Source: Chionis minor
Taxonomy: Eukaryota; Chordata; Aves; Charadriiformes; Chionididae
NCBI GenBank assembly: GCA_013398295.1
Contig: VZSF01008736.1
Span: forward strand, 229,018 to 293,017
Reading direction: 5' to 3'
Length of the DNA: 64,000 nt
The notes beneath the pieces are model-generated. The model ran no database searches. It saw nothing but the letters and a program-made list of their open reading frames with translations, and was not told the origin of the DNA. The position numbers were made by a program, and so were the translations under genes. Positions 38,370 to 49,146 of this stretch are shown one piece after another (the stretch's first letter is position 1; each line of letters begins with the position of its first letter).

Positions 38370-38520
38370 ACGAGCGCGCTAAGCTGTAAGCCCAGCCCGA
38401 CTCCTGCTCTCTGTCCCGCAGGCCGGCCGGCAGCGTTGTCCCCGCAGCGCTCCTCAGAAGGGCACGCGCGGAGAGCTGCCATTGTCCCCTCAGGGGCGAG
38501 AGCGGGAAGTGGCGGTATAG
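38370..38520. promoter_or_regulatory. Short CpG-dense patch in intron 1
   Basis: Around 16 CpGs occur in 150 bases, between AT-richer flanks, 2.7 kb downstream of exon 1 in gene orientation. A minus-strand open frame starting at an ACAATGG context crosses it but is not recognisable. It could be a small internal promoter or enhancer, or just a GC-rich fluctuation. Confidence 0.2.
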
Positions 38521-40969
38521 AAATATATGCTTTTAAACACAACCTCTTCTTTATTCAAAGAGCCTGACGGATATAAACTGGAGTGGGCTGAAAGAGGCTC
38601 TTTGACTCCCAGCAAGCAGGCGCATTACAGCTTCTGGAAGGGGAGCCATGCTGGCAGCAGATGGCAGCACCTGCACCTCATGGGTGCTCCAGCCTCAGCT
38701 CCGGCATCAGGGATTTATCATCCAGGAGTGATGCAGTACAAACAGTGAATGATTCCAGATGGGGAGAGGGGGTTGCGTGCCAGCAGAGACTTCCCCTTCC
38801 CTGGTAAATGTGTAACTGCTGCCTCATCCTCCGCAAGTTCCTTGTCCAAAAGCATGCTGATAATCTGCTGAAGTGACACACCTTGGAAAAGCTCGACTTC
38901 CAGGCATCGCTGCTCCTCCAGCGAGGGCCACAGGCTTACCTGGGCCCTGCGGGGACCTTGGCAGAGGGTCCGGAGACTGTAGAGTGCAAAAAGGTGCCAA
39001 GAGCATGTCTGGGAAACACACATGTGGCAAAACAGACCATTGCCAATTCCTCTGAAATAACTCCATACTCATGAATTTATGGAAATCTCCCACTAAAGAT
39101 ACCTGATCTTTGAGCACCTGAGCTAGAGACAGTAAATGGCACTGCAGAGCAGCATCTGAGAAGGGGATGCTCCTTCCTCAGCTCTTTCCTTGGTCCAGAT
39201 TTTCTGGTTTTGGAAATTTACGTTACATCAACCCCCCAAAAATCTAGAACCTCACTGTGATTTCTGTATGCTCCATAGCTCCCGCACCCCTACAGTCTCC
39301 TGTCCCTTTCTGATCAGATCCCCGTGGGATCAGAACTCTCAAGGGAAGTATTTCTTTTGCTGCATCCCAGCACACTCTGCCCAGACTCCAGCCGGGGCAG
39401 GGTGCACAGGCAGCCACTCCAGACTGGTCCAAGTCCTTCTGCTCACCTACCGCCTGGCCCTGCTGCAGGACACCGCCACGGCACAACTTGCTCTCTGCAG
39501 CTCTTACAAAAACATGTCCAAAATTAAAAGAAAATTCTCATCCAGATTTGCAAATCCCTTTCAGATCTACAGATACAGAAGAGCTCAATTCGTGCTGAGT
39601 TTTGTGATCCTCCTAGTAGGCAGCAATCCTAGAAACAAAGCGTGACAAACAAAATACTCAGGGAGAGATGAACAGCAAGAAGATTTCAGTTGGTTCAAAT
39701 CCAATTTCTTACAAACATTAGGAGTGATTTCCATTTCCATCAAATCCGCCTGTATATTCCTTGTGTTCTTGACAAATTACGCCATTAAGTTCATACTGGG
39801 TTACTTAGATGAAACTAACACATTTCGTTTGTCACAGTAACTGAAATGAGAGTAAAATATTTTGGTTTTGAGCAGTACACAAATAAAGGGGGAAAGGGAA
39901 CTGTTACATGCTTGTGAGTTTACAAACACTCTTCCCTGACAGGCAAAACAACAAAAAATCATGGAAAGAAAAACACTCTTTGCTTAAAGGAAAAGACGAA
40001 GCTCAGGGACTGATTTAGCTGCCTATTGTTTTCTCAGTGATGATTCAAAAACTTGAAAAAAGTACTGTATACCAGGAAAAGAAGAAAGAGGACGCTACAC
40101 TAAGCTAGAGTCTACTTTACAATCTGCTTTGTAAATCAGAATTAACTCCAGTGAGACAAGTACAAGCCCGGATTTTGCACAAACACCTGATGCAGTGTTG
40201 CAGTTGTGCTTTCTATGATGGCTTTTTATCCACACAATAACAAAAAAAAATTATTTTGAACTAATGGTTTTGATTAAGCCCGAGACATTGTAAACATGAC
40301 TGGATTGTCACTCTAGAGGCCAAGCACAACCCTCTCCCCTCCTTTCTGCAAAGACAGTTCAACAGCAAATGACTCAAAGATGCCCGCTCCTTCGACTGCT
40401 TTAACGACAGGTATAAGCATCAATAAACATTTATTTCACACTAGAAGAAAAAGCCAGGATAGCTTATTTTAAAAATGTAACTGGGTCAGTAGCTGCCTCA
40501 AGTAGAATAAATGGGCTGCATGACTGAGTATGCCCTAAAGAAACATTACTCTGTGGACGTAACTCCTGCTGATGAGGACAAATAGGCCCTTTTAGAGCAG
40601 GATTTTTAAAAGCGCAAAGTGATTTGGGAATACGAGTCCCATCGGTTTCTGCAGTGCCTCGGGAGCACAATCTTTAGGTTCTTTTCAAAATCCTACCCCT
40701 AAACCACGCTCAGCTTTGTGATTTCAAAACCCCTGGTGATACGCAGCTGAGGAAGAACAAGAAGTTCTAGCAATCCGTCTTTGCATGTACACACCAGCTC
40801 TCAATCAAGGATTTTCAGATCTCTGTAATCATCAATTAGGCCTCCGAACATCTCAGTTTTAGTGAAAAAAGTCGCGACCTTAATTATGAAAAAGCCTGAA
40901 CGGTGGATAACTGAGAAAAGAGGGTTAGTTACAGCCACGGGGGGTGTTAAAGCCCCTGTGAGGAGCAGC

Positions 40970-41120
40970 GCCCAAGCCTGACCCCCCCAGCCAGGGCAGC
41001 AGCTGAAGGAGATCTCCCTCCCCACGCGCGCCTGCAGCACTGCCCCAGCCACTGACCTTCCGTACCGCGGCCACTCGCCTCGCCGGGAGCAGGGACACTT
41101 ACAGAGACTCGCACGGGTCA
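40970..41120. promoter_or_regulatory. Small CpG-dense patch at the start of intron 1
   Basis: About a dozen CpG dinucleotides lie in 150 bases (for example around 41025-41032 and 41062-41085), right after coding exon 1 in gene orientation. Together with exon 1 it may be the edge of a promoter-type CpG island. I see no TATA box or other fixed promoter mark. Confidence 0.25.
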
Positions 41121-41194
41121 TAACAAAGCTACCTGTAAGCAACAGCACGTATGTCTTTGCACTGTCAATTAAAGAGAGCGGTTGTTGCAATTAC

Positions 41195-41315
41195 CCCTAC
41201 TAAGCGGCCTGTTCCGGCTGCGGGATCTGCTTCGCTGTCTCTGAAGTCGTGACCTCCGGAGCAGTCGGTAGTAGTAAGATGGTCTCCCAGAACTTTTCCT
41301 GCTGTTCATTGACAT
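41195..41315 (-). CDS. DAB2IP: DAB2IP coding exon 1 (N-terminus of Ras GTPase-activating protein)
   Basis: This exon encodes the first 40 residues of DAB2IP plus one base of codon 41. DAB2IP (AIP1) is a Ras GTPase-activating scaffold of the SynGAP family; downstream parts carry PH, C2, RasGAP and coiled-coil regions that are outside this window. Visible marks are a triple Tyr at residues 14-16 in the block SYYYRLLRR, then RLQRQRSRSRSR, an Arg/Ser-rich run at 23-34. The human long isoform starts the same way apart from a short gap and a few substitutions. The start at 41315 was chosen because it matches the human MS...RKS.GR beginning and has A at -3; another Met follows two codons later, and an in-frame Met lies 7 codons upstream in poor context. 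The donor is placed after 41195 (G|GTAATT), giving phase 1 and an SR-ESP junction like human AR-ESP. A weaker option is A|GTAGGG after 41201. No in-frame stop lies just upstream, so a longer N-terminus is not excluded. Confidence 0.92.
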
Positions 41316-41323
41316 TTTTGTAT

Positions 41324-41344
41324 CTATTTTACACATACACTCAT
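41324..41344 (-). promoter_or_regulatory. Upstream open reading frame in the DAB2IP 5' leader
   Basis: A minus-strand ATG at 41344 opens six codons (Met-Ser-Val-Cys-Val-Lys) and stops with TAG at 41324-41326, 8 bases before the DAB2IP start at 41315. It is in a different frame from the main protein. If the transcript starts upstream of 41344, this short frame could lower main-frame initiation or favour leaky scanning. The transcription start is not known from the sequence, so the role is an inference. Confidence 0.35.
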
Positions 41345-41467
41345 GCAGGCACGGGTTCACTCTCCCCTCTGGCAAAGCAGCAACAGTTCCAGCGTTTAAT
41401 TAACTGGAGGTTGGTTCTTTGGAGTGGAAAGGGAGAGGGGGGAAGAGGAACTCTTCACTTTACACAT

Positions 41468-41524
41468 TTAAAAAGAAAAACAACAAGAAGAAAACATAAA
41501 AAAGAGAGAGAGAGGAAAAAAAAG
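41468..41524. repeat. Purine-rich A/G tract upstream of exon 1
   Basis: A 57-base stretch is almost only A and G on the plus strand, including a (GA)5 run near 41502-41513. On the DAB2IP strand it is a long pyrimidine tract 150 bases before the start codon. If the first coding exon has an upstream non-coding exon, this tract could serve a splice acceptor; otherwise it may be promoter DNA. Confidence 0.8.
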
Positions 41525-43187
41525 CACACGGCACCAGAGTACATGTCTCAGCTGTGGGAGGACTTGCAGTGAGCAAGATAAACTGTACTAACAATTCCTG
41601 CCCCCAAAAAGATAAGCCTGCTGGAGTTGGAATAGGAAGCCAGAGTTGGCCTGGGCTCTGGAACAGTGAAGAATAGGCTGGAAGAAATCCTGGACTGGAT
41701 CCTCTCTGCCGGACAGCAGCGTCTGATCAAACGGTACTGGAAGAAGCCAACAGCTCGCTGCCTGGGAAGGGCTGGGTAGCCTCGGGGTGCTGGCTAGTTT
41801 CTACCTGCCCTGGCCATCGGATCATTTCGGAGATGAAGTTTCAGGCGGCTTGGTCTGCAGCGGGAGGCATCTACCAAATACCGGGGTGGGGAAGGGTATA
41901 ATGATTTCCTGGCCATGGGACACATGTTAATAATCATCATGGAGCAAAAGCCCCGGAAAATAAAGTGAAACTTGAGAGGGGAAAACTTTAATTAGAAGTT
42001 GAATGAACAGAGCTCCAGACTCCCCTGGAGGCCCATTTCCTTTCAACATTCAAACTGAGTTATAGCACATCCCACAAATTAGAGAAAGAGCCTATTTACC
42101 ATTTGGGTTCTGATGGCAGCGAAGATTCCGCCTCTGGCTCATATTGCTCAATAAAATTACATTTCAATGGGCAGAATTAACACTTTAAGCCACGGAGGAA
42201 AAGAAAAGAGAAGGAAAAAAAAATAGACTAACCAGATAAAAAATTTCAATCCACATTTACAGTTTGAAAAGGGCAAAAGTGAATTGTCCAGAATCCTTCA
42301 CCTAAGCTCCTTCCTTTCCCAGTGCAAAAATCGCTCTGCAGGAGGAGTGACAGACAGCATTTCAGAAAACCAGAATGGTGGCCAAGAACTTAACACGCTG
42401 CCACTTCTTCTCCTGAGTTGGCAGATAACAGAAAAACCTCATCGGAGTGGGATGAACTGCAAAATGACATTTGCACAATACCTCTCTGCATTGTGTCCTA
42501 GTTTTGTCATTTTTCCCAGACATTTGTGCAAATTTATCTTTGTGGTGTCTTGTGAAGCTGCGGGACCAGACAGGCTTGGCTGAGGACCAGCTACGCTCCC
42601 CGGTTAGCAGGAGCTTCTTCCCGAGTTTGAAAGCTTCCCCGGATTATGCTGTGTTGTACCTTCAATAACGAGAGGCAGAAACTATCAGACTTCAGCACCC
42701 TCACCACGACAGCAGCCCCCTCCCTACCACCAACCAGCCACCTTAATTTTAGGATTTCATAGACTTGCGCAGTCATAGAAAACATCAGAATTCTAAAAAA
42801 ATCTGTGTTTTCTTATGTACAGGAGGAGTAAACCCATGATGTTTACCAGCTGAGAAAGATCCTTCCAGGAGGAAAAAACAAGTCTCGATCTGCAGTGAAG
42901 TCCATGCCTGGTTTTGAGGCCAGACGTAAGGAATTCAGCGCCAGCTTTCAGGCGGTGCAGGAATGGGCCAATCCAGGGGGCAATGACAAGTTCAGGTCAA
43001 GGAGGCAGATCCCAGCTGGACAGCAGAGGCTCCCCCGCCTCTGGGAGGGGGATGCTGCACAGGGACATTCCTCTGCCGCTCCCACCCCATGCACCATCCC
43101 TCACCAAATCCCACATCACATCCCGGCACAAAGGAAAAGGCTTTAGTTACTACGCATCTGCCCTCTTCTTGTTATCCACAATTAATA

Positions 43188-43200
43188 TTTTTTTTTTTTT
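43188..43200. repeat. Poly-T(13) tract
   Basis: A plain 13-base T run in the 5' flank. No SINE or processed-pseudogene body is visible beside it. Confidence 0.9.
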
Positions 43201-44125
43201 CGTATCTGGGTAGGTTAGAAAAACAACCAACTAAAAAAATACAGGAACAACCAAAGGCATTTTCCAGAAGAGCACAGACTCATCCTGCACGGCTGATTTG
43301 ATTCACAGACAGATCTGGGAATGTCTGGAAGACGATGACGGGAAAGTCTGAAAATACTGAGGTTCGGTTAAAGATTTGCTGTAGACAAGAAGCCAAATAT
43401 TCAGGTGTCTCTCTGCATTTTTGTGTCCTGATAACTGACCTTGCAGCTCTTAAGAGAACCTTTTTACACTGATACGCTCTCATCATTAGAAATGTCTTTA
43501 AAACAGTCTATCCAAGTTTTGTTTTTTTTCTTTTGTCATTCCCAACAGCAAAAAAAAGGCCCTAATAGAAACGAAACTTTAAACAAAACCATTTCAAAAA
43601 CTCGCCCAAATTGAGACAATCTAAGAGGGGAAGGTTCAGGTGAGTTGGTTTTGCTTAATTGGAGCCAGGTGACTCATCCTCAAACCACCTGGGATGGGGG
43701 AGAGCCAGGGCCGCTGATCCCAGCCTCTGGGAGCAGGTGGGAAGGATCAGGAGATCCGGGAGGACGAGCCTTCAGTCGCTGGGCGCTCACCTGCCTGTAC
43801 CTAAGCATCTGTTCCATGTTTGGGGATTTTGATTTTTAATCAACCTAGTACCTTCAGAAACATTCATACAGGTGACCAAAACCCACGAGAAGTTAATGAG
43901 GGACTATAAACTACCATGACAAGAGAAAGCAGCTTTCCTATAAAAGCATAAACAGCCGGGAGTTTTGTTCCGGTTTCGCCAGCTTGCCTCCGTCTCTCTC
44001 ACTCCAACAACGTTTTTGACGGTTTTAACTTCAGATGCTACATAGCAGCAGGCAGCAAAATGAATGACCCATCTGGGAGGGAATGTGACTGGTCTGGACC
44101 TTTCTAATTAATCCAGCACTGCTCT

Positions 44126-44161
44126 TATTTTGTTCTTTCTTTTCTTTTTTTTTTCCTTTTT
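44126..44161. repeat. Pyrimidine-rich T/C tract
   Basis: The stretch is dominated by T with scattered C (TTTCTTTTC followed by a long T run and CCTTTTT). It lies 0.5 kb from the GC-box patch at 44.7 kb. Confidence 0.8.
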
Positions 44162-44266
44162 GAAAGCCACATCCTGATACAAACGCTCTTTTGTGTACAG
44201 CAGAATCCATCACTTGCAAATGTTAGATATATTAACTGTTCTGGAGGAAAGTTGACAACATTAAAA

Positions 44267-44279
44267 TCTCTCTCTCTCT
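44267..44279. repeat. (TC)6 microsatellite
   Basis: A short dinucleotide repeat of about six and a half TC units in the DAB2IP upstream region. Confidence 0.9.
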
Positions 44280-44684
44280 AAACTAACACATCACAGTCTG
44301 GCTGTTCCCTCCTGAAAGCAGAAGGACGAGCTCAGTCCCGGGCTCTGCCGAGTCTCTCAATAAGAGGAGCAAATCGAGCCAAACACAGCAGGGATTTTTG
44401 GGGTGTTCACTCGTCCTCCCCAACACTGACCACAAACCTAACCCATAAAATTAAATATCCACCAAACAGTGATGTCTCAGTAAAACATCCAGTTTGCTAC
44501 ACTGGTGAGCTTTAGAGGAAAACGAGAGCACCCGCAGCTGACCTGGCGTCCCCCGTTGGCCCGCCACTCAGCCTTCTTAAAACAGGATTCATTGCCCCCC
44601 TTGACCCAAATTAACAGTGTGTGGATACATTTTAAATTAGCACCAAAATAAGTTCTGGGATGGAGAGCAGCACAAAGGTGGGCT

Positions 44685-44778
44685 TGTTTGCCGAGACCCG
44701 GGAAGGAGCAGGCTGCTGGGGAGCTTCGCTGCGCGGCCGTGGGGCGGCGGGGGCGGGCGGCCGACAGAAGCCAGCACT
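44685..44778. promoter_or_regulatory. Compact CpG/GC-box patch upstream of DAB2IP exon 1
   Basis: A roughly 90-base GC-rich core with about a dozen CpGs sits 3.4 kb upstream of coding exon 1. On the minus strand it reads as repeated CCGCCC/CCCGCC boxes, the kind of site bound by SP/KLF factors. It may be a promoter or an enhancer core; no transcript evidence can be read from DNA alone. Confidence 0.3.
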
Positions 44779-47700
44779 TCCCTTTTTATCGTTTGTTTAT
44801 TGCTTTGTGCTGGGAAAATAACGACCGTACTTCAGAACGTGCGGTCCCAAGGCAGCCCCTACCATTAAACCTCTTGCTTTCCCAAAGGGTTTCAGAGGGA
44901 AACAATCATTCCTCTTAACTCCCTCTGATTTTATGGCAAGGAACTTGAATGCCTTATTCTGAAAGTGAAAGTTTCCGTGCTCTGGCAGTAGGGCCCAGCC
45001 TGGCCCCAAAAGCTCCATTCGTAGAGGCATGACGACAGCCTGATTCCTGCACGCACCTAATTAATGGCCTCTGAATTCAGACTGCCTCCTGGAAGAGAGG
45101 TAGTAACTTCACTTCAGTCTCCCGTACTTTTTGCACAAGGAACTGAACCCAGGCTTTCAAAAATTCAAACAAACAAACAAGAAAAGGTTCTGCCTTGCCC
45201 GGCAGAGAGAGGAGTGGTGGATATCAGCTTATTTAATTCTAATTTGCATGGGGGGACAACAAACTGCAGACGGATCATCAAGAAGCTGAAAAAATCAGAT
45301 CGCGACCCAGATTTCACATGTAGCTACCTCTGAAGCGCAACTATATTCCTTGCACAGGCTGAAGCGAAAGGAATAAGGGAATAATCTCTACAAAATATCA
45401 GTCTTTTAAAACATAAGAGAAATAGAGCAGTCTTCCTGTCAGTGATCCCAGACACTCTCAAGATGTGCCTGCTTGAATTTGCTTACACGTCCATTGCAGT
45501 CTCCAGTTCAGCATTCTGTGGAGCTGGAAGATTTCCAGGGTTCTTGCCTCAGGGCTACCAGGGATACACGAGCTCATATGCAGAGCCAGGGAGGAAGGTA
45601 ATTTCCTTTGTGTAAAGATAACTTAACTTTCAATTCAGCTGTACCCATACCAAAATCCTCAGTGACATATTTGGTTGAAGACCTAAAAGAAAGTTTCATG
45701 CATGCAATTAAAAGTAAACTACTTCTTAACATTTTAATGGAAAACGATTACTTTAAGACTATGCATAGGCAAATTAATTTTGTCGCCACCTTAGGTGGAA
45801 TGTAGCAGCTTTTTGACAGCCTTGCAACAAAGCGGTACGCAGATTTGGGTTCAACATGAGAAATAAACATTTATGTTAAATTTGAGCACAGAATTCATTG
45901 CTCTCTGTTACTGAATGGTGTCATAGTTACCGAGACGCTATGGAATGCTCTTGCTGCCTGTATGGTGATGAAATCCAAATGTAAATGGAAAGTAGTCATT
46001 ACACATAATATAGATATTTAAAGATATTAATGAGTAGAAAAAGCAGTGCCATATAAAAAAGGCAAGAGGAAGAATGTGCATCTGAATAATTTAATATTAA
46101 GCAAGTGTTCAGGAAGTCTTACAGAGGTTAAATCAGGACATGAATTCTTTTAGCATTAGTGTTCCCTACCTACAGATTATACTATTGTTTACTGTCATTA
46201 TATTTAATATATATTTAGTGTGGCAGTGCCCTGAGAGGCAAAAAGTGATCAATGTCACATTGTTTTGGGATCTGCATACACCACTAAGTAAAGAGATGAT
46301 TCCTTGTCCACAGTTCTTAATGATCTCACTAAAGGCACACACCAGCGTGTGCACCACAAGCGTAACGATCACCCTGCCCAGGTCGTGAACGGAGAAGTGA
46401 CGCCCCGAGTGATTTACAGGAGTCACGTGGGAAGGCTGGGGCAGAGCGAGGCGAATTCCCCGCACCCCTTAGTCCTCACCCAAAGAATTAATGGGCTCTC
46501 TCAAGACAATCCCCTCGTGAGGAATAAGTATTAAGCATAATAATATCTTTTTTTCCTACAGTGTCTTTCATCCAACAGAGCACAGGCGCTTTTGCAAATA
46601 CTTGTTCAGCTTTTTAATGTACTTAAAACACCCAAACTTCCTCTTTTTCACTCAGGTTAAAAAAAAAAATGCAAAGGAAAGTGCCCGATGTTAAGCAGGA
46701 AAGTCAGTTATTTGTCTTCTAGTAAATAATGTCCTAATTTTAAGAATGTATCAATAATATATTTTTTAAAAATGCAAACAAAGAGACTTTTGTCAAATAT
46801 CACACACAAAAAAAGGAAGGAAGAGAAACAAAAATAGAACCTAGGAATTCTGCCTCAAATTCCCAACAAACCTATCAACAGGCTGAGTTTCGGACCACAT
46901 TTGATTTCTGCAGGCAGCAGGCAGCCTCTCGACGGTGGGAACCGAGTACAACATACGGGCTCCAAACCCGCGTGGAAGCGGCCAACAGGAGGTTGACAAA
47001 CATGTTATTCATGGTGCTGGAAGGACACGGAGCGCTTGGTGACAAACACGGGGTGACTCACATGGGACGTGCTGCTCGGGCCCCGGCAGGTTCCAGTAAT
47101 GCCGAGGAGAGTCGGTGGGGCTGAGAACCCCATCGGAGACGCTTCCTGTGCAACTCGGAACTGCACGGGAACAGGGGAGAAACACACACGCTGACCTCGG
47201 AGCAGAACACATTTCCTGGCTACTTCCTGGTAGAACAATAGACCTAAAGAACATAAACGTTTTCAAATCGGCTTTCAACTAGCTGGGGGAGACCAAAATA
47301 AAATCAGATAACTTACTCTAAATTTATCGACCTGTGTTCCTAATGATACAGAATTCTCCGCTCAGATAACTTGGTTTATAACCTGACTGGTAACGATGCT
47401 AATAAAACAGAGAAAGTCAAAATCTATATTAAGATATGTGCTATGATTTCCATAGACCTAATGAAGTAATTAAACACATGCGGTCCAACACAAATTGAAG
47501 AAAAACTTTTAACAGAGTCAAACATCCTGTGCCTCAAAACAGCCTGCTGCTTTCAACAACCCAGGAGAGAACAAACCATGAGTGTAAAATCCCCATTGCA
47601 TAGCAAAAATTCCCATACCAAAAAGAAAAATCTTGTAAAAACCCCCACATCCAACAAAGCTCCTCATACATAAATGGGAACTGTACAACACTTCCGAGCA

Positions 47701-48418
47701 CCGTGCGTCTTCCATGAGTAGCTGCCGGGAGGAAATATTTGTCTAAGCCTGATTGTTCTTTATGAAAAACCTTATTACTAAAATAAAATGTTAACAATGA
47801 TCCATTGAGTAATTAACGGAGTAACTTCAGCTCTGGGTTTCCAAAGATCTCCTGTTTCCTTCTCTAGGACAAAATTAAGGCAGTTCGCGGTGGTGACCTG
47901 TGTAAGCCGAGTCCACTGGGCTTTCCGTGAACTCAACCTACAGCCAGCGTCAATGTGCTCATTGAAACCCCGTCCCTCGTTCTCCGCGCTCACGCTGCCA
48001 TTCCCAGGGGTCACCTCGCCAGCCAGACGAAACCAAACACATTTCCTTTTAGCAGAAGGAATCCGCCAGAAAGAATTCCCTCTGACTGACGGCCCCAGCA
48101 CTATTTCCCACTCGGAGCACGCCGGGGGCCAGGAGCGCGCCGGACTCGAGAGATTTTCGTCAAGAGGAGAATGAAGAGAGTTGTCTGGATTGCTCCCAGA
48201 TGATTCACTTCAGTCTTGTAATACAACTGTTTGGAAATCTTTTATTTACAGTAATACACAATGATGGGAATTTTTTCCCAGATTTGTGCTAATATTAACC
48301 ACGGCATTTACCACAGGGTAGTGCAATTTTTCTCCCTGGGCCTCTTTTTTTACTATTATGACTATTTTTAGAATAGCTTTTTTGTTCAAATGTGATATTC
48401 AGAAAGAAACTTGTCAAT

Positions 48419-48433
48419 TTTTTTTTTTTTTTT
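48419..48433. repeat. Poly-T(15) tract followed by CAG
   Basis: A 15-base T run is followed directly by CAG, so on the plus strand it looks like a strong splice acceptor. No coding exon follows that I can recognise, so I list it only as a homopolymer. Confidence 0.9.
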
Positions 48434-49075
48434 CAGTTGGAAATAAAAGCACTTTTGTATCAGTCCCTACCACTTTTCTAGTGTAGTAAACATGGGAAAA
48501 TTGGCTTATTTACTGTGAAAAAATAAACTGGGAGATATTAAAGATCCTGCAAATCTCCTGTTGAAAATTTAAGGGGGAAAAAATGAAAAAGATTATTAGA
48601 AGATCACAGCATAGGAAAGCTGTTGTTTATTTGATTTCAAAACCAAAATGTCCATGTCTTGGGCTTTTTAAGCACCTTTTAAACAGCTCCTTTATCTTGC
48701 TTTCCAGCAGCACGTTGGCTCTGTGAGGTGCCTCCTCCAGCTCCGCACTGCTGCGAGGTGTGGCAGATTTCCTCCCAGCGATGCCGACTCAATGTGTGCT
48801 CAATGGGTGAGATTAAAAAGACGGCTGAAGGACAACTGACTGAAAAGTAAATGTTTTCTAAGACAGCTTTGAAGCGAAACTTGTGGAACACGGCATGGCT
48901 CCACGCCTCCCAGAGATCAAACCAACCACAGCTTCCCAAAGTTTGTATCTTCCAGATTCGGCTCCAGTCATTTAGTCTTTCCGAAGGCGTTTATCCATCC
49001 TGACCAGATGCAGTCTCTGTTATTCATGGTAAATAGCAGAAAGAGGCAACTTGTTTGGCACGGGAAGCATAGAAG

Positions 49076-49146
49076 AGAATCACAGAATAGCCCAGGTTGG
49101 AAGGGATCACGAAAGACCATCTGGTCCAACCTTTTGTGGGAAGGGG
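49076..49146 (-). mobile_element. CR1 LINE fragment, 3' end, minus orientation
   Basis: AGAATCACAGAATAGCCCAGG, TTGGAAGGGATCACGAAAG and ACCATCTGGTCCAACC are the reverse complement of the CR1 3' terminus, so the element runs on the minus strand with its 3' end near 49076. Only about 70 bases remain. It lies upstream of DAB2IP exon 1 in the same direction as the gene. Confidence 0.88.

Larger units (their letters stand above)
20204..41194 (-). other. DAB2IP intron 1 (about 21 kb)
   Basis: This interval separates the two coding exons. It holds a minus-strand MIR (20.4 kb), a degenerate CR1 (24.2 kb), the poly-C/poly-G pair (22.9 kb), CpG patches (21.1, 29.0-29.4, 30.2-30.5, 38.4 and 41.0 kb), the hairpin cluster at 34.1 kb and short A-rich repeats (AAAC units near 32268). 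AT-rich, repeat-free stretches with many TAATTA-type words (27.03-27.11, 27.7-28.0, 29.73-29.9 and 30.93-31.5 kb) are candidates for conserved enhancers. An octamer ATGCAAAT is at 31485-31492. No further coding exon could be supported. Confidence 0.75.

Noticed and set aside
39190..39645. Plus-strand open frame of 151 codons
   Set aside because: Low-information translation without domain or signal features; likely random.
40801..41190. Minus-strand 129-codon open frame beside exon 1
   Set aside because: It lies in intron 1 after the donor, crosses a CpG patch and has no similarity to DAB2IP or any other family I know.
48400..48440. Poly-T plus CAG as a plus-strand splice acceptor
   Set aside because: No recognisable exon or suitable donor follows; a plain T homopolymer is enough to explain it.
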